Below, piece after piece: positions 35,155 to 44,245 of a stretch of DNA of 64,000 bases (its first letter is position 1; the number at the start of each line of letters is the position of its first letter). A program made the position numbers and the translations under genes. Location of the stretch: positions 62,001 to 126,000 of the forward strand of contig JAQXTA010000005.1 in NCBI GenBank assembly GCA_029219245.1. The letters run 5' to 3'. The notes under the pieces were generated by a model that was given only the letters and a program-made list of their open reading frames with translations, had not been told where the DNA came from and ran no database searches. The DNA comes from Lachnospiraceae bacterium. Its GTDB lineage: Bacteria > Bacillota > Clostridia > Lachnospirales > Lachnospiraceae.

Positions 35155-35727
35155 ATGTCTAACACAACAAAATCTGCGCTGGAAGCATCCCTGAAAAAGC
35201 TTCTATTGCAGAAACCAATCGATAAAATAACAATCAATGATTTGGCAAGCGACTGTGGCATCAGCCGTATGGCGTTTTACTATCATTTCAAAGATATCTA
35301 TGATCTTGTGGAATGGTCCTGTGTAGAGGATGGTAAAAAAGCACTGCAGGATAAAAAAACATACGATACCTGGCAGGAGGGCATGAATCAGGTTTTTGAG
35401 GCGGTTCTGGAGAATAAACCTTTTATTTTGAACGTGTATCGTTCTGTCAGCCGGGAAAAGATTGAAAGCTATCTGTATAAGCTGACCTATCAGTTGATTG
35501 CGGACGTTGTGGAGGAAAAATGTGAAGGGATTGACCTGGCAGACGAAGATAAGTCCTTTATCGCGGAATTTTATAAATATGGGTTTGTAGGAATTATGTT
35601 AGATTGGATTGGGCGAGGAATGAAGGATGATTATCATAAAATCGTAGACAGAATGAGCATTACACTACATGGGAATATTACCAATTCCATACATAACTTT
35701 GAACAGTTGAAGAAAAGAAAAAAGTAG
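35155..35727 (+). CDS. TetR/AcrR family regulator
   Basis: 190 aa from ATG 35155 (GGAGG seven to eleven bases upstream). N-terminal HTH: SALEASLKKLLLQKPIDKIT, then NDLASDCGISRMAFYYHFKD, typical of the DhaS-like branch with a C-terminal TetR_C_8-like domain. It lies 146 bp upstream of the oleate hydratase gene, separated by a terminator. Such pairs occur near fatty-acid hydratases, so it may repress that gene in response to unsaturated fatty acids (inference). Confidence 0.9.
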   Translation: MSNTTKSALEASLKKLLLQKPIDKITINDLASDCGISRMAFYYHFKDIYDLVEWSCVEDGKKALQDKKTYDTWQEGMNQVFEAVLENKPFILNVYRSVSREKIESYLYKLTYQLIADVVEEKCEGIDLADEDKSFIAEFYKYGFVGIMLDWIGRGMKDDYHKIVDRMSITLHGNITNSIHNFEQLKKRKK

Positions 35728-35749
35728 AAGACTATATTTTAACAAAAAG

Positions 35750-35786
35750 GGTGAAGTGATAAATTTTTAATCACTTCGCCTTTTTT
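35750..35786 (+). terminator. Terminator after the TetR gene
   Basis: GGTGAAGTGAT (35750-35760) pairs with ATCACTTCGCC (35770-35780), with one G-U pair, then TTTTTT. Confidence 0.85.
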
Positions 35787-35873
35787 GTAAATAGAATTTG
35801 GATAAATTGGGGAATAAGATAAGGACATAACAGAAACCAAAGCAGATTTAGCAAGAGAAAGGTGGCAATTCTT

Positions 35874-37847
35874 ATGGCAAAGAAAAAAAGTATCGGAATT
35901 GGAGTAGCTCTTGCGGCAGGTGCGGGTGCAGCAGCAATCGCGGCAAATAACTACAAGAAGTCTGGCAAAAAATCCGGAAAGACAGCCGGAAAACAGACGA
36001 TAGATCAGAATGCGGGCGCAAGTGACTATCGGAATACGGAGCTTGGAAAACATGAAAAGAACAGCAAGGGGATTTATTATACCAATGGTAACTATGAAGC
36101 ATTTGCAAGACCGAAAAAGCCGGAAGGAGTGGATGAGAAAAACGCTTATATTGTAGGAAGCGGTCTGGCGGCTCTGGCAGCAGCATGTTTCCTGGTGCGT
36201 GACGGACAGATGCCGGGTTCTCATATTCATATCTTAGAAGCAATGGATATTGCCGGAGGTGCCTGTGATGGTATCTATGATGCAACAAGAGGATATGTGA
36301 TGCGTGGTGGTCGTGAGATGGAAAACCATTTTGAATGTCTGTGGGATTTGTTCCGTAGTATTCCGTCTCTGGAAACACCGGGAGTATCGGTATTGGATGA
36401 GTTTTACTGGTTGAATAAGGAAGATCCGAATTACTCTTTATGCAGAGCAACCGTTAACAGGGGGGAAGATGCGCATACGGATGGGAAGTTCAACTTAAGT
36501 CAGAAGGGCTGTATGGAAATTATGAAGCTGTTCATGACAAAGGATGAAGATTTGTACGATAAGACAATCGAGGATGTATTTGATGAGGAAGTTTTTGATT
36601 CGACATTCTGGTTATACTGGAGAACCATGTTTGCTTTTGAAAACTGGCATAGTGCTTTGGAAATGAAGCTGTATTTCCAGAGATTCATTCATCATATTGC
36701 AGGATTGCCGGATTTCAGTGCCTTGAAATTTACCAAATATAATCAGTATGAATCTTTGATTTTACCGATGCAGAAATATCTGGAGGCAGCAGGCGTTGAT
36801 TTTCAGTTTAATACGGAAGTAACCAATGTTATTTTTGAATTTGAAAATAATAAGAAGATTGCCAAAGCGATTGAATGCAAAGTTAAAGGCATTGAAAAAG
36901 GGATTATGCTTACTGAAAATGACCTTGTATTCGTAACCAATGGAAGTTGTACGGAAGGCACTATTTATGGCGACCAGAACCATGCACCAAACGGCGATGC
37001 AGAAGTAAGGACAAGCGGCTGCTGGAGCTTATGGAAGAACATCGCAAAACAGGATGCGGCATTTGGACATCCGGAAAAATTCTGCTCCGATGTAGCAAAG
37101 ACAAACTGGGAATCGGCAACCGTTACAACCTTAGACGATAAAATTATTCCATATATCACAAACGTATGTAAACGTGACCCGAAGAGCGGAAAAGTAGTAA
37201 CAGGTGGCATTGTAAGCTGTCAGGATTCCAGTTGGTTATTGAGCTGGACTATCAACCGTCAGGGCCAGTTTAAGGAACAGGATAAAGATAAAGTTTGCGT
37301 CTGGGTATATGGTCTTTTTACGGATGTTCCGGGTGACTTTATCAAGAAACCCATGAAAGAATGTACCGGTAAAGAAATCACAGAAGAGTGGCTGTATCAT
37401 CTGGGTGTACCGGAAGAGGAAATCCCGGACTTGGCAGAGAACAGTGCCGTATGTGTACCGACCATGATGCCTTATATTACGGCATTCTTTATGCCAAGAA
37501 CCAAAGGGGATCGTCCGGATGTCATTCCGGATGGCTGTGTAAATTTTGCTTTCTTAGGACAGTTTACAGAGACACCGAGAGATACGGTTTTCACCACCGA
37601 GTATTCGGTAAGAACAGCAATGGAAGCGGTTTACGGCCTGTTAGGGGTAGACAGAGGCGTGCCGGAGGTATGGGGCAGTGTTTACGATATCCGCGAACTA
37701 CTAGACAGTACTGTAAAGCTGATGGATGGGAAATCTCCACTGGATATTGCACTTCCCGGACCGTTAAATGCTTTAAAGAAACCATTACTTGGACTGATAA
37801 AAGGAACGGTAATTGAAAAGGTGCTGCGTGACCATGATGTAATATAA
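35874..37847 (+). CDS. ohyA: Oleate hydratase with N-terminal membrane anchor
   Basis: 657 aa from ATG 35874 (AAAGGTGG eight bases upstream; an in-frame GTG four codons earlier is weaker). Adds water to the cis-9 bond of oleate and related acids to give hydroxy fatty acids, using FAD. The core starts at ~80 with the FAD loop AYIVGSGLAALAAACF, then MDIAGGACDG, the catalytic RGGREMENHFECLWDLF with its conserved Glu, and the FWLYWRTMFAFENWHSALEMK block. Ahead of it, unusually, are a short hydrophobic helix (SIGIGVALAAGAGAAAIAA) and a Lys/Gly linker (KKSGKKSGKTAGK), suggesting a membrane tether. A zinc-ribbon frame continues in phase after the stop. Confidence 0.93.
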   Translation: MAKKKSIGIGVALAAGAGAAAIAANNYKKSGKKSGKTAGKQTIDQNAGASDYRNTELGKHEKNSKGIYYTNGNYEAFARPKKPEGVDEKNAYIVGSGLAALAAACFLVRDGQMPGSHIHILEAMDIAGGACDGIYDATRGYVMRGGREMENHFECLWDLFRSIPSLETPGVSVLDEFYWLNKEDPNYSLCRATVNRGEDAHTDGKFNLSQKGCMEIMKLFMTKDEDLYDKTIEDVFDEEVFDSTFWLYWRTMFAFENWHSALEMKLYFQRFIHHIAGLPDFSALKFTKYNQYESLILPMQKYLEAAGVDFQFNTEVTNVIFEFENNKKIAKAIECKVKGIEKGIMLTENDLVFVTNGSCTEGTIYGDQNHAPNGDAEVRTSGCWSLWKNIAKQDAAFGHPEKFCSDVAKTNWESATVTTLDDKIIPYITNVCKRDPKSGKVVTGGIVSCQDSSWLLSWTINRQGQFKEQDKDKVCVWVYGLFTDVPGDFIKKPMKECTGKEITEEWLYHLGVPEEEIPDLAENSAVCVPTMMPYITAFFMPRTKGDRPDVIPDGCVNFAFLGQFTETPRDTVFTTEYSVRTAMEAVYGLLGVDRGVPEVWGSVYDIRELLDSTVKLMDGKSPLDIALPGPLNALKKPLLGLIKGTVIEKVLRDHDVI

Positions 37848-37955
37848 TTCTTTCAATGTCGCAGTTGCGGTAAAAATATCCGTGTGCCGAGGAAAAAAGG
37901 CAAAATAGAGGTAACCTGTCCGGTATGTGGAAATAAGAAGATATGCAGAACTTAA
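37848..37955 (+). other. Orphan zinc ribbon in frame behind the oleate hydratase stop
   Basis: Directly after the TAA of ohyA, in the same frame, 35 codons encode QCRSCGKNIRVP and EVTCPVCGNKK (C-x2-C, 17 residues, C-x2-C) up to a second TAA. There is no start codon between the two stops, so this cannot be a normal separate gene. It is either a readthrough extension or a domain cut off by a nonsense mutation or rearrangement. The motif is like small zinc ribbons of Clostridia with the IRVP-x-GKGKI pattern. Confidence 0.7.
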
Positions 37956-37972
37956 AGAATATATGATATAAT

Positions 37973-38018
37973 AGATACATCTATATAGAAAATTCCTATC
38001 ATAGATGTATCTTTTTTT
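37973..38018 (+). terminator. Terminator after ohyA/zinc ribbon
   Basis: AGATACATCTAT (37973-37984) pairs with ATAGATGTATCT (38001-38012), then TTTTTT. It lies behind the zinc-ribbon frame. Confidence 0.85.
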
Positions 38019-38054
38019 GTGTAATGGGATAGAGGAAAGAGCAGGAGATTGGAC

Positions 38055-39818
38055 ATGGGTATCTATCATAAGCTTGCTGAAAGAAAAAAAGAATATTGTG
38101 ATTTACTGACAGAAGCAGCCGAGCAGAGGAGACAGGAGAACGGATGGAAGCAATATCCGAGGCCACAGATGAAGCGGGAACTTTATCAGATTCTCCATGA
38201 AAACTGGAAGCTGAACGGACAGAATATTCGTGTACCGTTTCCGCCACAGTCTGTCTTATCGGAGTATCAGGGACAGATTTCAGAATGCATGACTTATGAA
38301 ATGAATTTCAGAATTCCTGCTTCATTTATAAAGGAAAGAATTCTGTTGCATTTCGGAGCAGTGGATCAGATAGCTGAGGTATGGATAAATGATGTTTGTA
38401 TGGGTAGGCATGAGGGTGGATATCTCATGTACACATTAGATATCTCAGATGTTGTAAAGCGAGAAGAAAACAATAAAATGGTTGTAAAAGTAACCGACAA
38501 GCTTTCTAAAATATATCCTTATGGAAAACAGCGAAAAAAGCGTGGCGGTATGTGGTATACACCAATCAGTGGTATCTGGCAGAGCATTTGGCTGGAGAAT
38601 GTACCTGCAGATTACATTGAGAATATTAGGATGAAACCGGACTTAGACGGAATCCATATTCAGATACAGTCTTTTAATACGACATTAACAGAAGCGGCGG
38701 GAGCGAATGATATAAGATTCACAGCAACGATTACGTTGGATAACGGCGAAGTCCTGACGAAGAACTTTGACAACCCGGAAGGCTATATCTGCCTGTCGGA
38801 TTATGTATGTGCAGACGGCAGCAGGTATAGACCGCAATACTGGACACCTGAAAATCCTTATTTATATTCTATGAAAATCAAGGCAGGAAATGACACAGTG
38901 GAAACATATTTTGCACTGCGTACGATAGAAATAAAAGAAGTGGATGGATGTAAGCGGGTATGCTTAAACGGTAAACCTATTTTTCTGCATGGTGTATTGG
39001 ATCAGGGATATTATAGCGATGGCATTTTTTTGCCGGCAGAACCAGAGGAATACGAAAGAGATATTCTGCGGATGAAAGAGCTTGGCTTCAATCTGTTGCG
39101 GAAGCATATCAAGGTGGAACCGGAATGTTTCTATTATTATTGTGACAAATATGGTATGCTTGTGATGCAGGATATGGTAAATAATGGAGGTTATTCTTTC
39201 TTACGGGATACGGCACTCCCTACATTTGGGATGAAAAGGAAAAAAGATACCGGAGGTAAGCCGGACAGAAGAAAGGCTTTTTTCCGGGAACATACGAAGC
39301 AGACCATACAGCAGCTATACAATCATCCCTGTATCATTGCCTATACGATTTTTAACGAAGGCTGGGGGCAGTTTGACAGCGATGCCATGTATGACTGGTT
39401 AAGAACTCTGGATGACAGCAGACTGATTGATTCGACTTCCGGCTGGTTTAAACAGAAAAAAAATGATTTTGACAGTGAGCATATTTATTTTAGAATAAGA
39501 GATTTGAAAGTAGGAAGCAGACCACTTTTTGTGACAGAATGTGGCGGCTATACCCGAATGATTGAAGGACATTCCTACAACCCGAAGCATTCTTATGGGT
39601 ATGGCAGTGCGGCAGATCAAGAAGAATTGACGGATATGATTAATACGATGTACCGCCAAATGATTCTTCCCGGGATGAAAGCAGGTGTCTGTGGCTGTAT
39701 TTATACACAGCTTAGTGATGTGGAGGATGAGGTAAATGGTCTGTATACCTATGATAGAAAAGTATGTAAAGTAGATAAAGATGTCATGATCAGGTTGGCG
39801 GATGAGCTGAAGTTATAA
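38055..39818 (+). CDS. Glycoside hydrolase family 2 (beta-galactosidase/glucuronidase-like)
   Basis: 587 aa from ATG 38055 (AGGAGA eight bases upstream; a TTG two codons earlier is less likely). GH2 order: sugar-binding domain (RILLHFGAVDQIAEVWINDV, GGYLMYTLDISD), beta-sandwich, then TIM barrel with acid/base Glu in YTIFNEGWGQFDSD and nucleophile Glu in FVTECGGYTRM. It is shorter than LacZ and lacks C-terminal domains. No signal peptide. The substrate cannot be fixed; plant beta-glycosides or host glycans are typical for gut Clostridia. Confidence 0.9.
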   Translation: MGIYHKLAERKKEYCDLLTEAAEQRRQENGWKQYPRPQMKRELYQILHENWKLNGQNIRVPFPPQSVLSEYQGQISECMTYEMNFRIPASFIKERILLHFGAVDQIAEVWINDVCMGRHEGGYLMYTLDISDVVKREENNKMVVKVTDKLSKIYPYGKQRKKRGGMWYTPISGIWQSIWLENVPADYIENIRMKPDLDGIHIQIQSFNTTLTEAAGANDIRFTATITLDNGEVLTKNFDNPEGYICLSDYVCADGSRYRPQYWTPENPYLYSMKIKAGNDTVETYFALRTIEIKEVDGCKRVCLNGKPIFLHGVLDQGYYSDGIFLPAEPEEYERDILRMKELGFNLLRKHIKVEPECFYYYCDKYGMLVMQDMVNNGGYSFLRDTALPTFGMKRKKDTGGKPDRRKAFFREHTKQTIQQLYNHPCIIAYTIFNEGWGQFDSDAMYDWLRTLDDSRLIDSTSGWFKQKKNDFDSEHIYFRIRDLKVGSRPLFVTECGGYTRMIEGHSYNPKHSYGYGSAADQEELTDMINTMYRQMILPGMKAGVCGCIYTQLSDVEDEVNGLYTYDRKVCKVDKDVMIRLADELKL

Positions 39819-39914
39819 TGTATTTACGAGTGGCAGGTTATAAAGGTTATGTGAATGATATAGCTAGCATGAAGAATATACCACGCGATAAAGCCGCGTA
39901 GAAATGAGGACGGG

Positions 39915-40496
39915 ATGAATTTCTTAGAAGAACGAATTCAAAAAGATGGCATTGTAAAAGAAGGAAATGTATTAAAGGTAGACAGTTTTCTGAATCATCA
40001 AATGGACATTACGTTATTTGAAAAAATGGGAGAAGAGTTCAAAAGGCGTTTTGCAGGAAAGAAGTTTGATAAAATATTGACGATTGAAGCATCGGGTATT
40101 GGTATTGCATGCATTGTGGCAAGACACTTTGGAGTACCGGTTGTTTTTGCAAAAAAAACAAAGAGTGTTAATATTGATGGAGAAATGTACATTGCGGAAG
40201 TAGAATCTTTTACTCATAAGTGCAGGAATCAGGTAATTGTTTCCAAAAAGTTTATTTCCGAAGGGGAACATATCCTGATTATTGATGATTTCCTTGCAAA
40301 CGGCTGTGCATTACAGGGACTGATTTCTATCGTGAAAGAAGCGGGTGCCAGTGTAGATGGTATTGGAATTGCGATAGAAAAAGGTTTTCAGGTTGGCGGA
40401 AGGATGATTCGAAACCTTGGTTACCATCTGGAATCTCTGGCAATTGTGGATGCTATGGATGCAGAAACAGGCAGTATAACATTTCGTGAGCAGTAG
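39915..40496 (+). CDS. xpt: Xanthine phosphoribosyltransferase
   Basis: 193 aa. Converts xanthine and PRPP to XMP. The PRPP motif [18 protein letters not shown] is clear, and the N-terminus [28 protein letters not shown] is the standard Xpt opening. The xanthine permease gene follows after 23 bp, as in the xpt-pbuX operons of Firmicutes. The 96 bp before the gene show no purine-riboswitch core, although many xpt leaders have one. Confidence 0.95.
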   Translation: MNFLEERIQKDGIVKEGNVLKVDSFLNHQMDITLFEKMGEEFKRRFAGKKFDKILTIEASGIGIACIVARHFGVPVVFAKKTKSVNIDGEMYIAEVESFTHKCRNQVIVSKKFISEGEHILIIDDFLANGCALQGLISIVKEAGASVDGIGIAIEKGFQVGGRMIRNLGYHLESLAIVDAMDAETGSITFREQ

Positions 40497-40519
40497 TAAA
40501 TTATGAGAGGTAACAAAAG

Positions 40520-41824
40520 ATGAACAATGAAATGAATAATATTTATCAACTGAATGGAAAAGTACCTGTAATGAAAGCAATTCCTTTTGGATTACAGCAT
40601 ATTCTGGCAATGTTTGTAGCCAATATTGCACCGATTCTGATTGTGGCAGGTGCCAGTGGATTGACAACAGAGCAATCTGCCATGCTTATACAAAATGCCA
40701 TGATTATTGCGGGTATCGGAACTTTAATACAGCTTTTTCCAATCTGGAGAATCGGCTCTGGACTTCCGATTGTCATGGGAATCAGCTTTACTTTTGTATC
40801 GGTTTTCTGTTTTGTGGGTGCTAATTACGGCTATCCGGCAATTATGGGCGCTGTTTTAATCGGTGGTATTGTAGAAGGAATTCTTGGTTTATTTGCGAAA
40901 TACTGGATGAAAGCTATTACACCGATTGTAGCGGCAAGTGTTGTTACGGCAATCGGCTTTTCACTGTTGTCTGTCGGTGCATCCTCGTTCGGTGGTGGAA
41001 GCGGGAGCGAGAACTTTGGTTCCGTACAAAATTGGATATTGGGTATGATAACCTTACTTGCCTGTATTCTCTTTCATATTTTTGCGAAGTCCTTTTGGAA
41101 ACATCTATCGGTTTTGTTTGGTCTGGTTGTAGGATATATTGCTGCAATGTGTATGGGTATGGTAAATTTTTCCACATTGGCAGGCACATCCATAATTGCT
41201 TTACCAAGGATTATGCCTTTTTCAATGGAATTTCATCCGGGTGCCATTCTTTCAGCAATCTTAATCTTTCTTGTATCGGCAACCGAAACCATTGGTGATA
41301 CAACAGCCTTGGCAGCAGCGGGATTAAATAGAGAGCCTTCCGGAAAAGAAATAGCAGGATCCTTAGCATGTGATGGGTTTATCAGTGCTCTGTCATCGGT
41401 TTTTGGCTGTCTGCCGATTACCTCCTTTAGTCAGAATGTTGGCCTTGTAGCGATGACAAAAGTAGTCAACCGGTTTGTGATTGCGACGGGTGCTGTTATA
41501 ATGATTCTTGCGGGTATTTTTCCAATTTTCGGAGCACTACTTGCGACTCTGCCGGATGCGGTTCTGGGCGGATGTACCATTATGATGTTTGGAACGATTG
41601 TTGTCAGTGGTATTCAAATGATTGGTAAATGTGGTTATTCACAGAGGAATATTACCATTGTTGCGCTGTCTCTTAGTATTGGTATTGGTTTTACACAGGT
41701 TCCGGAAATCTTTGCGGTTTTTCCAAAACTGGTGCAGAATGTATTTGCTGAGAATTGTGTAGCAGTTGTATTTCTGGTTTCGATTTTGTTGAATTTGGTT
41801 TTGCCGAAAAATATGGAGACATAA
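40520..41824 (+). CDS. pbuX: Xanthine/uric acid permease (NCS2 family)
   Basis: 434 aa with about 14 hydrophobic segments. Starts with GLQHILAMFVANIAPILIVAGASGLT, the NCS2 opening. ATETIGDTTALA and SFSQNVGLVAMTKVVNR are the substrate-site motifs of the xanthine/urate branch. It brings in the xanthine used by Xpt upstream; the pair forms an operon with the YczE-like gene. Confidence 0.93.
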   Translation: MNNEMNNIYQLNGKVPVMKAIPFGLQHILAMFVANIAPILIVAGASGLTTEQSAMLIQNAMIIAGIGTLIQLFPIWRIGSGLPIVMGISFTFVSVFCFVGANYGYPAIMGAVLIGGIVEGILGLFAKYWMKAITPIVAASVVTAIGFSLLSVGASSFGGGSGSENFGSVQNWILGMITLLACILFHIFAKSFWKHLSVLFGLVVGYIAAMCMGMVNFSTLAGTSIIALPRIMPFSMEFHPGAILSAILIFLVSATETIGDTTALAAAGLNREPSGKEIAGSLACDGFISALSSVFGCLPITSFSQNVGLVAMTKVVNRFVIATGAVIMILAGIFPIFGALLATLPDAVLGGCTIMMFGTIVVSGIQMIGKCGYSQRNITIVALSLSIGIGFTQVPEIFAVFPKLVQNVFAENCVAVVFLVSILLNLVLPKNMET

Positions 41825-41841
41825 AAGGAGACTAATTAACG

Positions 41842-42498
41842 ATGGAACAAAAAACAAAACGAATCTGTATGAGTATTTTTGGTGTATTGGTGTGTGGTAT
41901 CAGTGTCGGATTTTTCAAAAGGGCAGCCTTTGGAGTGGATCCGTTTCAAACACTGATGAGTGGGCTTGATGCTTTGATTCCGATTAGTTTTGGAACGCTG
42001 TATGTTATTGTGAATGTATTGCTTCTGCTTTTTAGTTTGTTTGCAGACAGACATTATATAGGTATTGCGACATTTATCAATCTTTTCCTATTGGGATACG
42101 TGGTGGAATCTTCGTATGATTTTCTGCTCCGTACATTTCCGAATTTGCAGATGACAGGAAGAATTATCTTTTTTTTGATTGGTATTATAACATTGTGTCT
42201 GGCATCGTCTTTTTACATTACAGCGGATTTGGGAGTATCTACCTATGATGCCATTTCCCTGATTGTGGCGAATACATGGCACATTTGGAAATTCCGGTAT
42301 TGTCGGATTGTCAGTGATGTTATTTGTGTAATCATTGGTACAATATTATATTTGCTTGCCGGGGGTAAGATGAGCGGATTGGCAGCTATCGTGGGCGTAG
42401 GAACTATTGTGACAGCATTCTTCATGGGACCATTGATTGAATTCTTTAACGTGCGTATAGCACAGCCGTTTTTACAAAAAGGAAAAGACGTTTCGTGA
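41842..42498 (+). CDS. YczE/YitT-like membrane protein
   Basis: 218 aa with five or six TM helices. Family of five-helix membrane proteins (YczE type) with the pattern RAAFGVDPFQTLMSGLDALI and ADLGVSTYDAISLI. The function is unknown; some relatives neighbour nucleobase or vitamin genes. It lies 17 bp behind the xanthine permease. The last five codons form the left arm of the terminator. Confidence 0.85.
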   Translation: MEQKTKRICMSIFGVLVCGISVGFFKRAAFGVDPFQTLMSGLDALIPISFGTLYVIVNVLLLLFSLFADRHYIGIATFINLFLLGYVVESSYDFLLRTFPNLQMTGRIIFFLIGIITLCLASSFYITADLGVSTYDAISLIVANTWHIWKFRYCRIVSDVICVIIGTILYLLAGGKMSGLAAIVGVGTIVTAFFMGPLIEFFNVRIAQPFLQKGKDVS

Positions 42499-42525
42499 AT
42501 TTCGCGAAACGTCTTTTCCTTTTTT
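42481..42525. terminator. Bidirectional terminator built into the gene end
   Basis: A 15-bp perfect stem, GGAAAAGACGTTTCG (42481-42495) with CGAAACGTCTTTTCC (42505-42519), then TTTTTT. The left arm is the last five sense codons of the YczE-like gene and the stop lies in the loop. An A tract before it lets the same hairpin end the convergent transporter gene. Confidence 0.92.
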
Positions 42526-42536
42526 AGATTCTTTTC

Positions 42537-43898
42537 TTATAAATATCTCAAATAAATGCAAGCCATCGAAATACCAATTACAATAATAGTTGCCGGAGCA
42601 CAATACTTACAGTAAGTACCCCATCCAATCGGATGACCAGATTTAGCAGATACGGAAGTACCGACAACATTAGCAGATGCGCCGATAGGGGTTGCATTAC
42701 CACCAATATCGGTACCCATAGATAAAGACCATACCAGAGTATCTAACGGGATACCGGTTGTTGCTGCCATACTTTGGATAACAGGAACCATAGTAGCGGC
42801 AAATGGGATATTATCAACGAAGGCACTTGCAATTGCGGATAACCACAAAATGATTGCAACCATAATGACCGGATTACCACCACTGACAGATTCAATCAGA
42901 TTGGCTACCATAACCAAAACCCCTGTCTGCTCAAGACCACCTACAGCGATAAATAAGCCGATAAAGAACAGCAGAGTTTTATAATCAACCCGTTTCATAA
43001 TGTACTTTATGCCTTCACTGCCTGCGGTAATCAGTGTCAGGAAAGCAGCGGTAACACCGATGGTTGCAACGGTAAGTCCGGTTTGTGCATGGGTAATCAG
43101 TAACACAACTGCAAGCGCGAAAATACAGATACTGATAATAAAGCTTTTATGGTCAGTAATTGCTTCTTTAGGATTCGGATAAGAAGTAATATTTCCTCTG
43201 GCTGCTTCGTCGGCACGTAACTGTTTGTGACAGAGAAGATAAAAATAAATTAACATTGCAATTAAACTGATCAGTGCAATTAAACCGGTATTCGTAATGA
43301 AATCTGCAAAAGTATATCCAAGAGATGTACCAATAATGATATTCGGCGGGTCCCCACACATAGTAGCCGAACCACCTAGATTTGCACAGAAGATTTCGGA
43401 CAGAATAATCGGTACCGGATTAAATTTCAGGATACTTGCAAGCTCACAGGTAACTGCGGCAAGGAATAAAATAACGGTAATACTATCAATAAACATGGCA
43501 AGGAATGCAGACATACACATAAATGCGATAAAAATAGGAATAATCTTGTAATTTACTGCTTTGGCAATACGAAGGCAAAGCCATTTAAAGAAGCCGGAAC
43601 GTCCCATGCCTTCTACCATTATCATCATTCCTGCAATAAAAAGGATGGTTGCCCAGTTAATACCAGAGGTAGATTCGCCGGACTCTCCTGCCGTAAGCCA
43701 GAAATCCAGTGTAAAAATAGTACGAAGATTCAGTGTTTCAAAGAGTGCTTGTGGACTGTGCATGGAAATGAGAAATACAAATACAGCAACGAGTACACCA
43801 GCACCAAGAGTTACATAGTGGCGTTCGATTTTATCCAAAACAATCATAAGAAACATAGCCACGAAAATGGTGATAGCAATTATTTGACTAATATTCAT
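42537..43898 (-). CDS. SLC13/ArsB-NhaD type anion or Na+/H+ transporter
   Basis: 453 aa with about 11-12 TM segments. The CitMHS/ArsB fold is seen in INWATILFIAGMMIMVEGMG, GGSATMCGDPPNIIIGTSLG and the second half-repeat TDIGGNATPIGASANVVG. Such proteins export arsenite or exchange Na+ and H+, or take up organic anions; the sequence does not decide. No ars genes are near. Its 242-bp upstream region also holds the promoter of the cysteine-linked operon, read the other way. Confidence 0.88.
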   Translation of the reverse strand: MNISQIIAITIFVAMFLMIVLDKIERHYVTLGAGVLVAVFVFLISMHSPQALFETLNLRTIFTLDFWLTAGESGESTSGINWATILFIAGMMIMVEGMGRSGFFKWLCLRIAKAVNYKIIPIFIAFMCMSAFLAMFIDSITVILFLAAVTCELASILKFNPVPIILSEIFCANLGGSATMCGDPPNIIIGTSLGYTFADFITNTGLIALISLIAMLIYFYLLCHKQLRADEAARGNITSYPNPKEAITDHKSFIISICIFALAVVLLITHAQTGLTVATIGVTAAFLTLITAGSEGIKYIMKRVDYKTLLFFIGLFIAVGGLEQTGVLVMVANLIESVSGGNPVIMVAIILWLSAIASAFVDNIPFAATMVPVIQSMAATTGIPLDTLVWSLSMGTDIGGNATPIGASANVVGTSVSAKSGHPIGWGTYCKYCAPATIIVIGISMACIYLRYL

Positions 43899-44140
43899 TT
43901 GCTATCCCTCCTTTGCTTATAAGTATAGTAATTTTGTCCGATTCGATATTATGGACTTATGTTTTAAAAAAGTCAAGAAAGATTTGGCGAATTTCATTTT
44001 TTTAGCAGTATCTTTACATATACAATAGAAATAAATGAAAAATTTTGGTAAAAAAATGCTTGACAAAACCAAATATAAACTCTACAATACATATAAATCA
44101 TACATGATTGATAGGAAAACAAGGAAAGGAGAAAAATAAG
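43899..44140. other. Divergent intergenic region
   Basis: 242 bp, A+T-rich, between the SLC13-type transporter (reverse) and the leader peptide (forward). It holds the forward promoter at 44060-44088. No further ORF or repeat was seen. Confidence 0.6.
44060..44088 (+). promoter_or_regulatory. Consensus promoter of the peptidase-transporter operon
   Basis: TTGACA (44060-44065), exactly 17 bp, TACAAT (44083-44088). Transcription would start near 44095, about 46 bp before the leader ORF. Such a strong promoter fits a locus controlled mainly after initiation. Confidence 0.8.
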
Positions 44141-44245
44141 ATGAAAGCAACAAAGAAAGGAAATTGGAAAGGGATGTGCCGCTGCTGTATGTGCAATGGG
44201 ATGCATATGGATTTATGGTTGCGGACATCTGTGGAAACTTTCTGA
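44141..44245 (+). CDS. Cysteine-rich leader peptide (proposed attenuator)
   Basis: 34 codons with ribosome site AAAGGAG nine bases before the ATG. The middle reads GMCRCCMCNGMHM: four Cys codons (13, 15, 16, 18) within six positions, plus Met codons 12, 17, 21 and 23. The stop at 44243 lies just past the segment ACATCTGT (44225-44232), which can pair with the left arm of the downstream terminator. A ribosome halted at the Cys codons would leave that segment free; one that reaches the stop would cover it. I read it as a sensor of charged tRNA-Cys. Cys-rich leader peptides of this kind are known in mycobacteria and other actinobacteria; Firmicutes usually use T-boxes. No T-box signature was seen here. 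Confidence 0.75.
   Translation: MKATKKGNWKGMCRCCMCNGMHMDLWLRTSVETF

Noticed and set aside
39819-39914. Purine riboswitch ahead of xpt
   Set aside because: The 96-bp leader lacks the conserved purine-aptamer core and pairing order; only a weak 5-bp hairpin is present.
42537-43898. Arsenic resistance locus
   Set aside because: The fold is shared by several transporters, and no arsR, arsC or arsA gene is adjacent.
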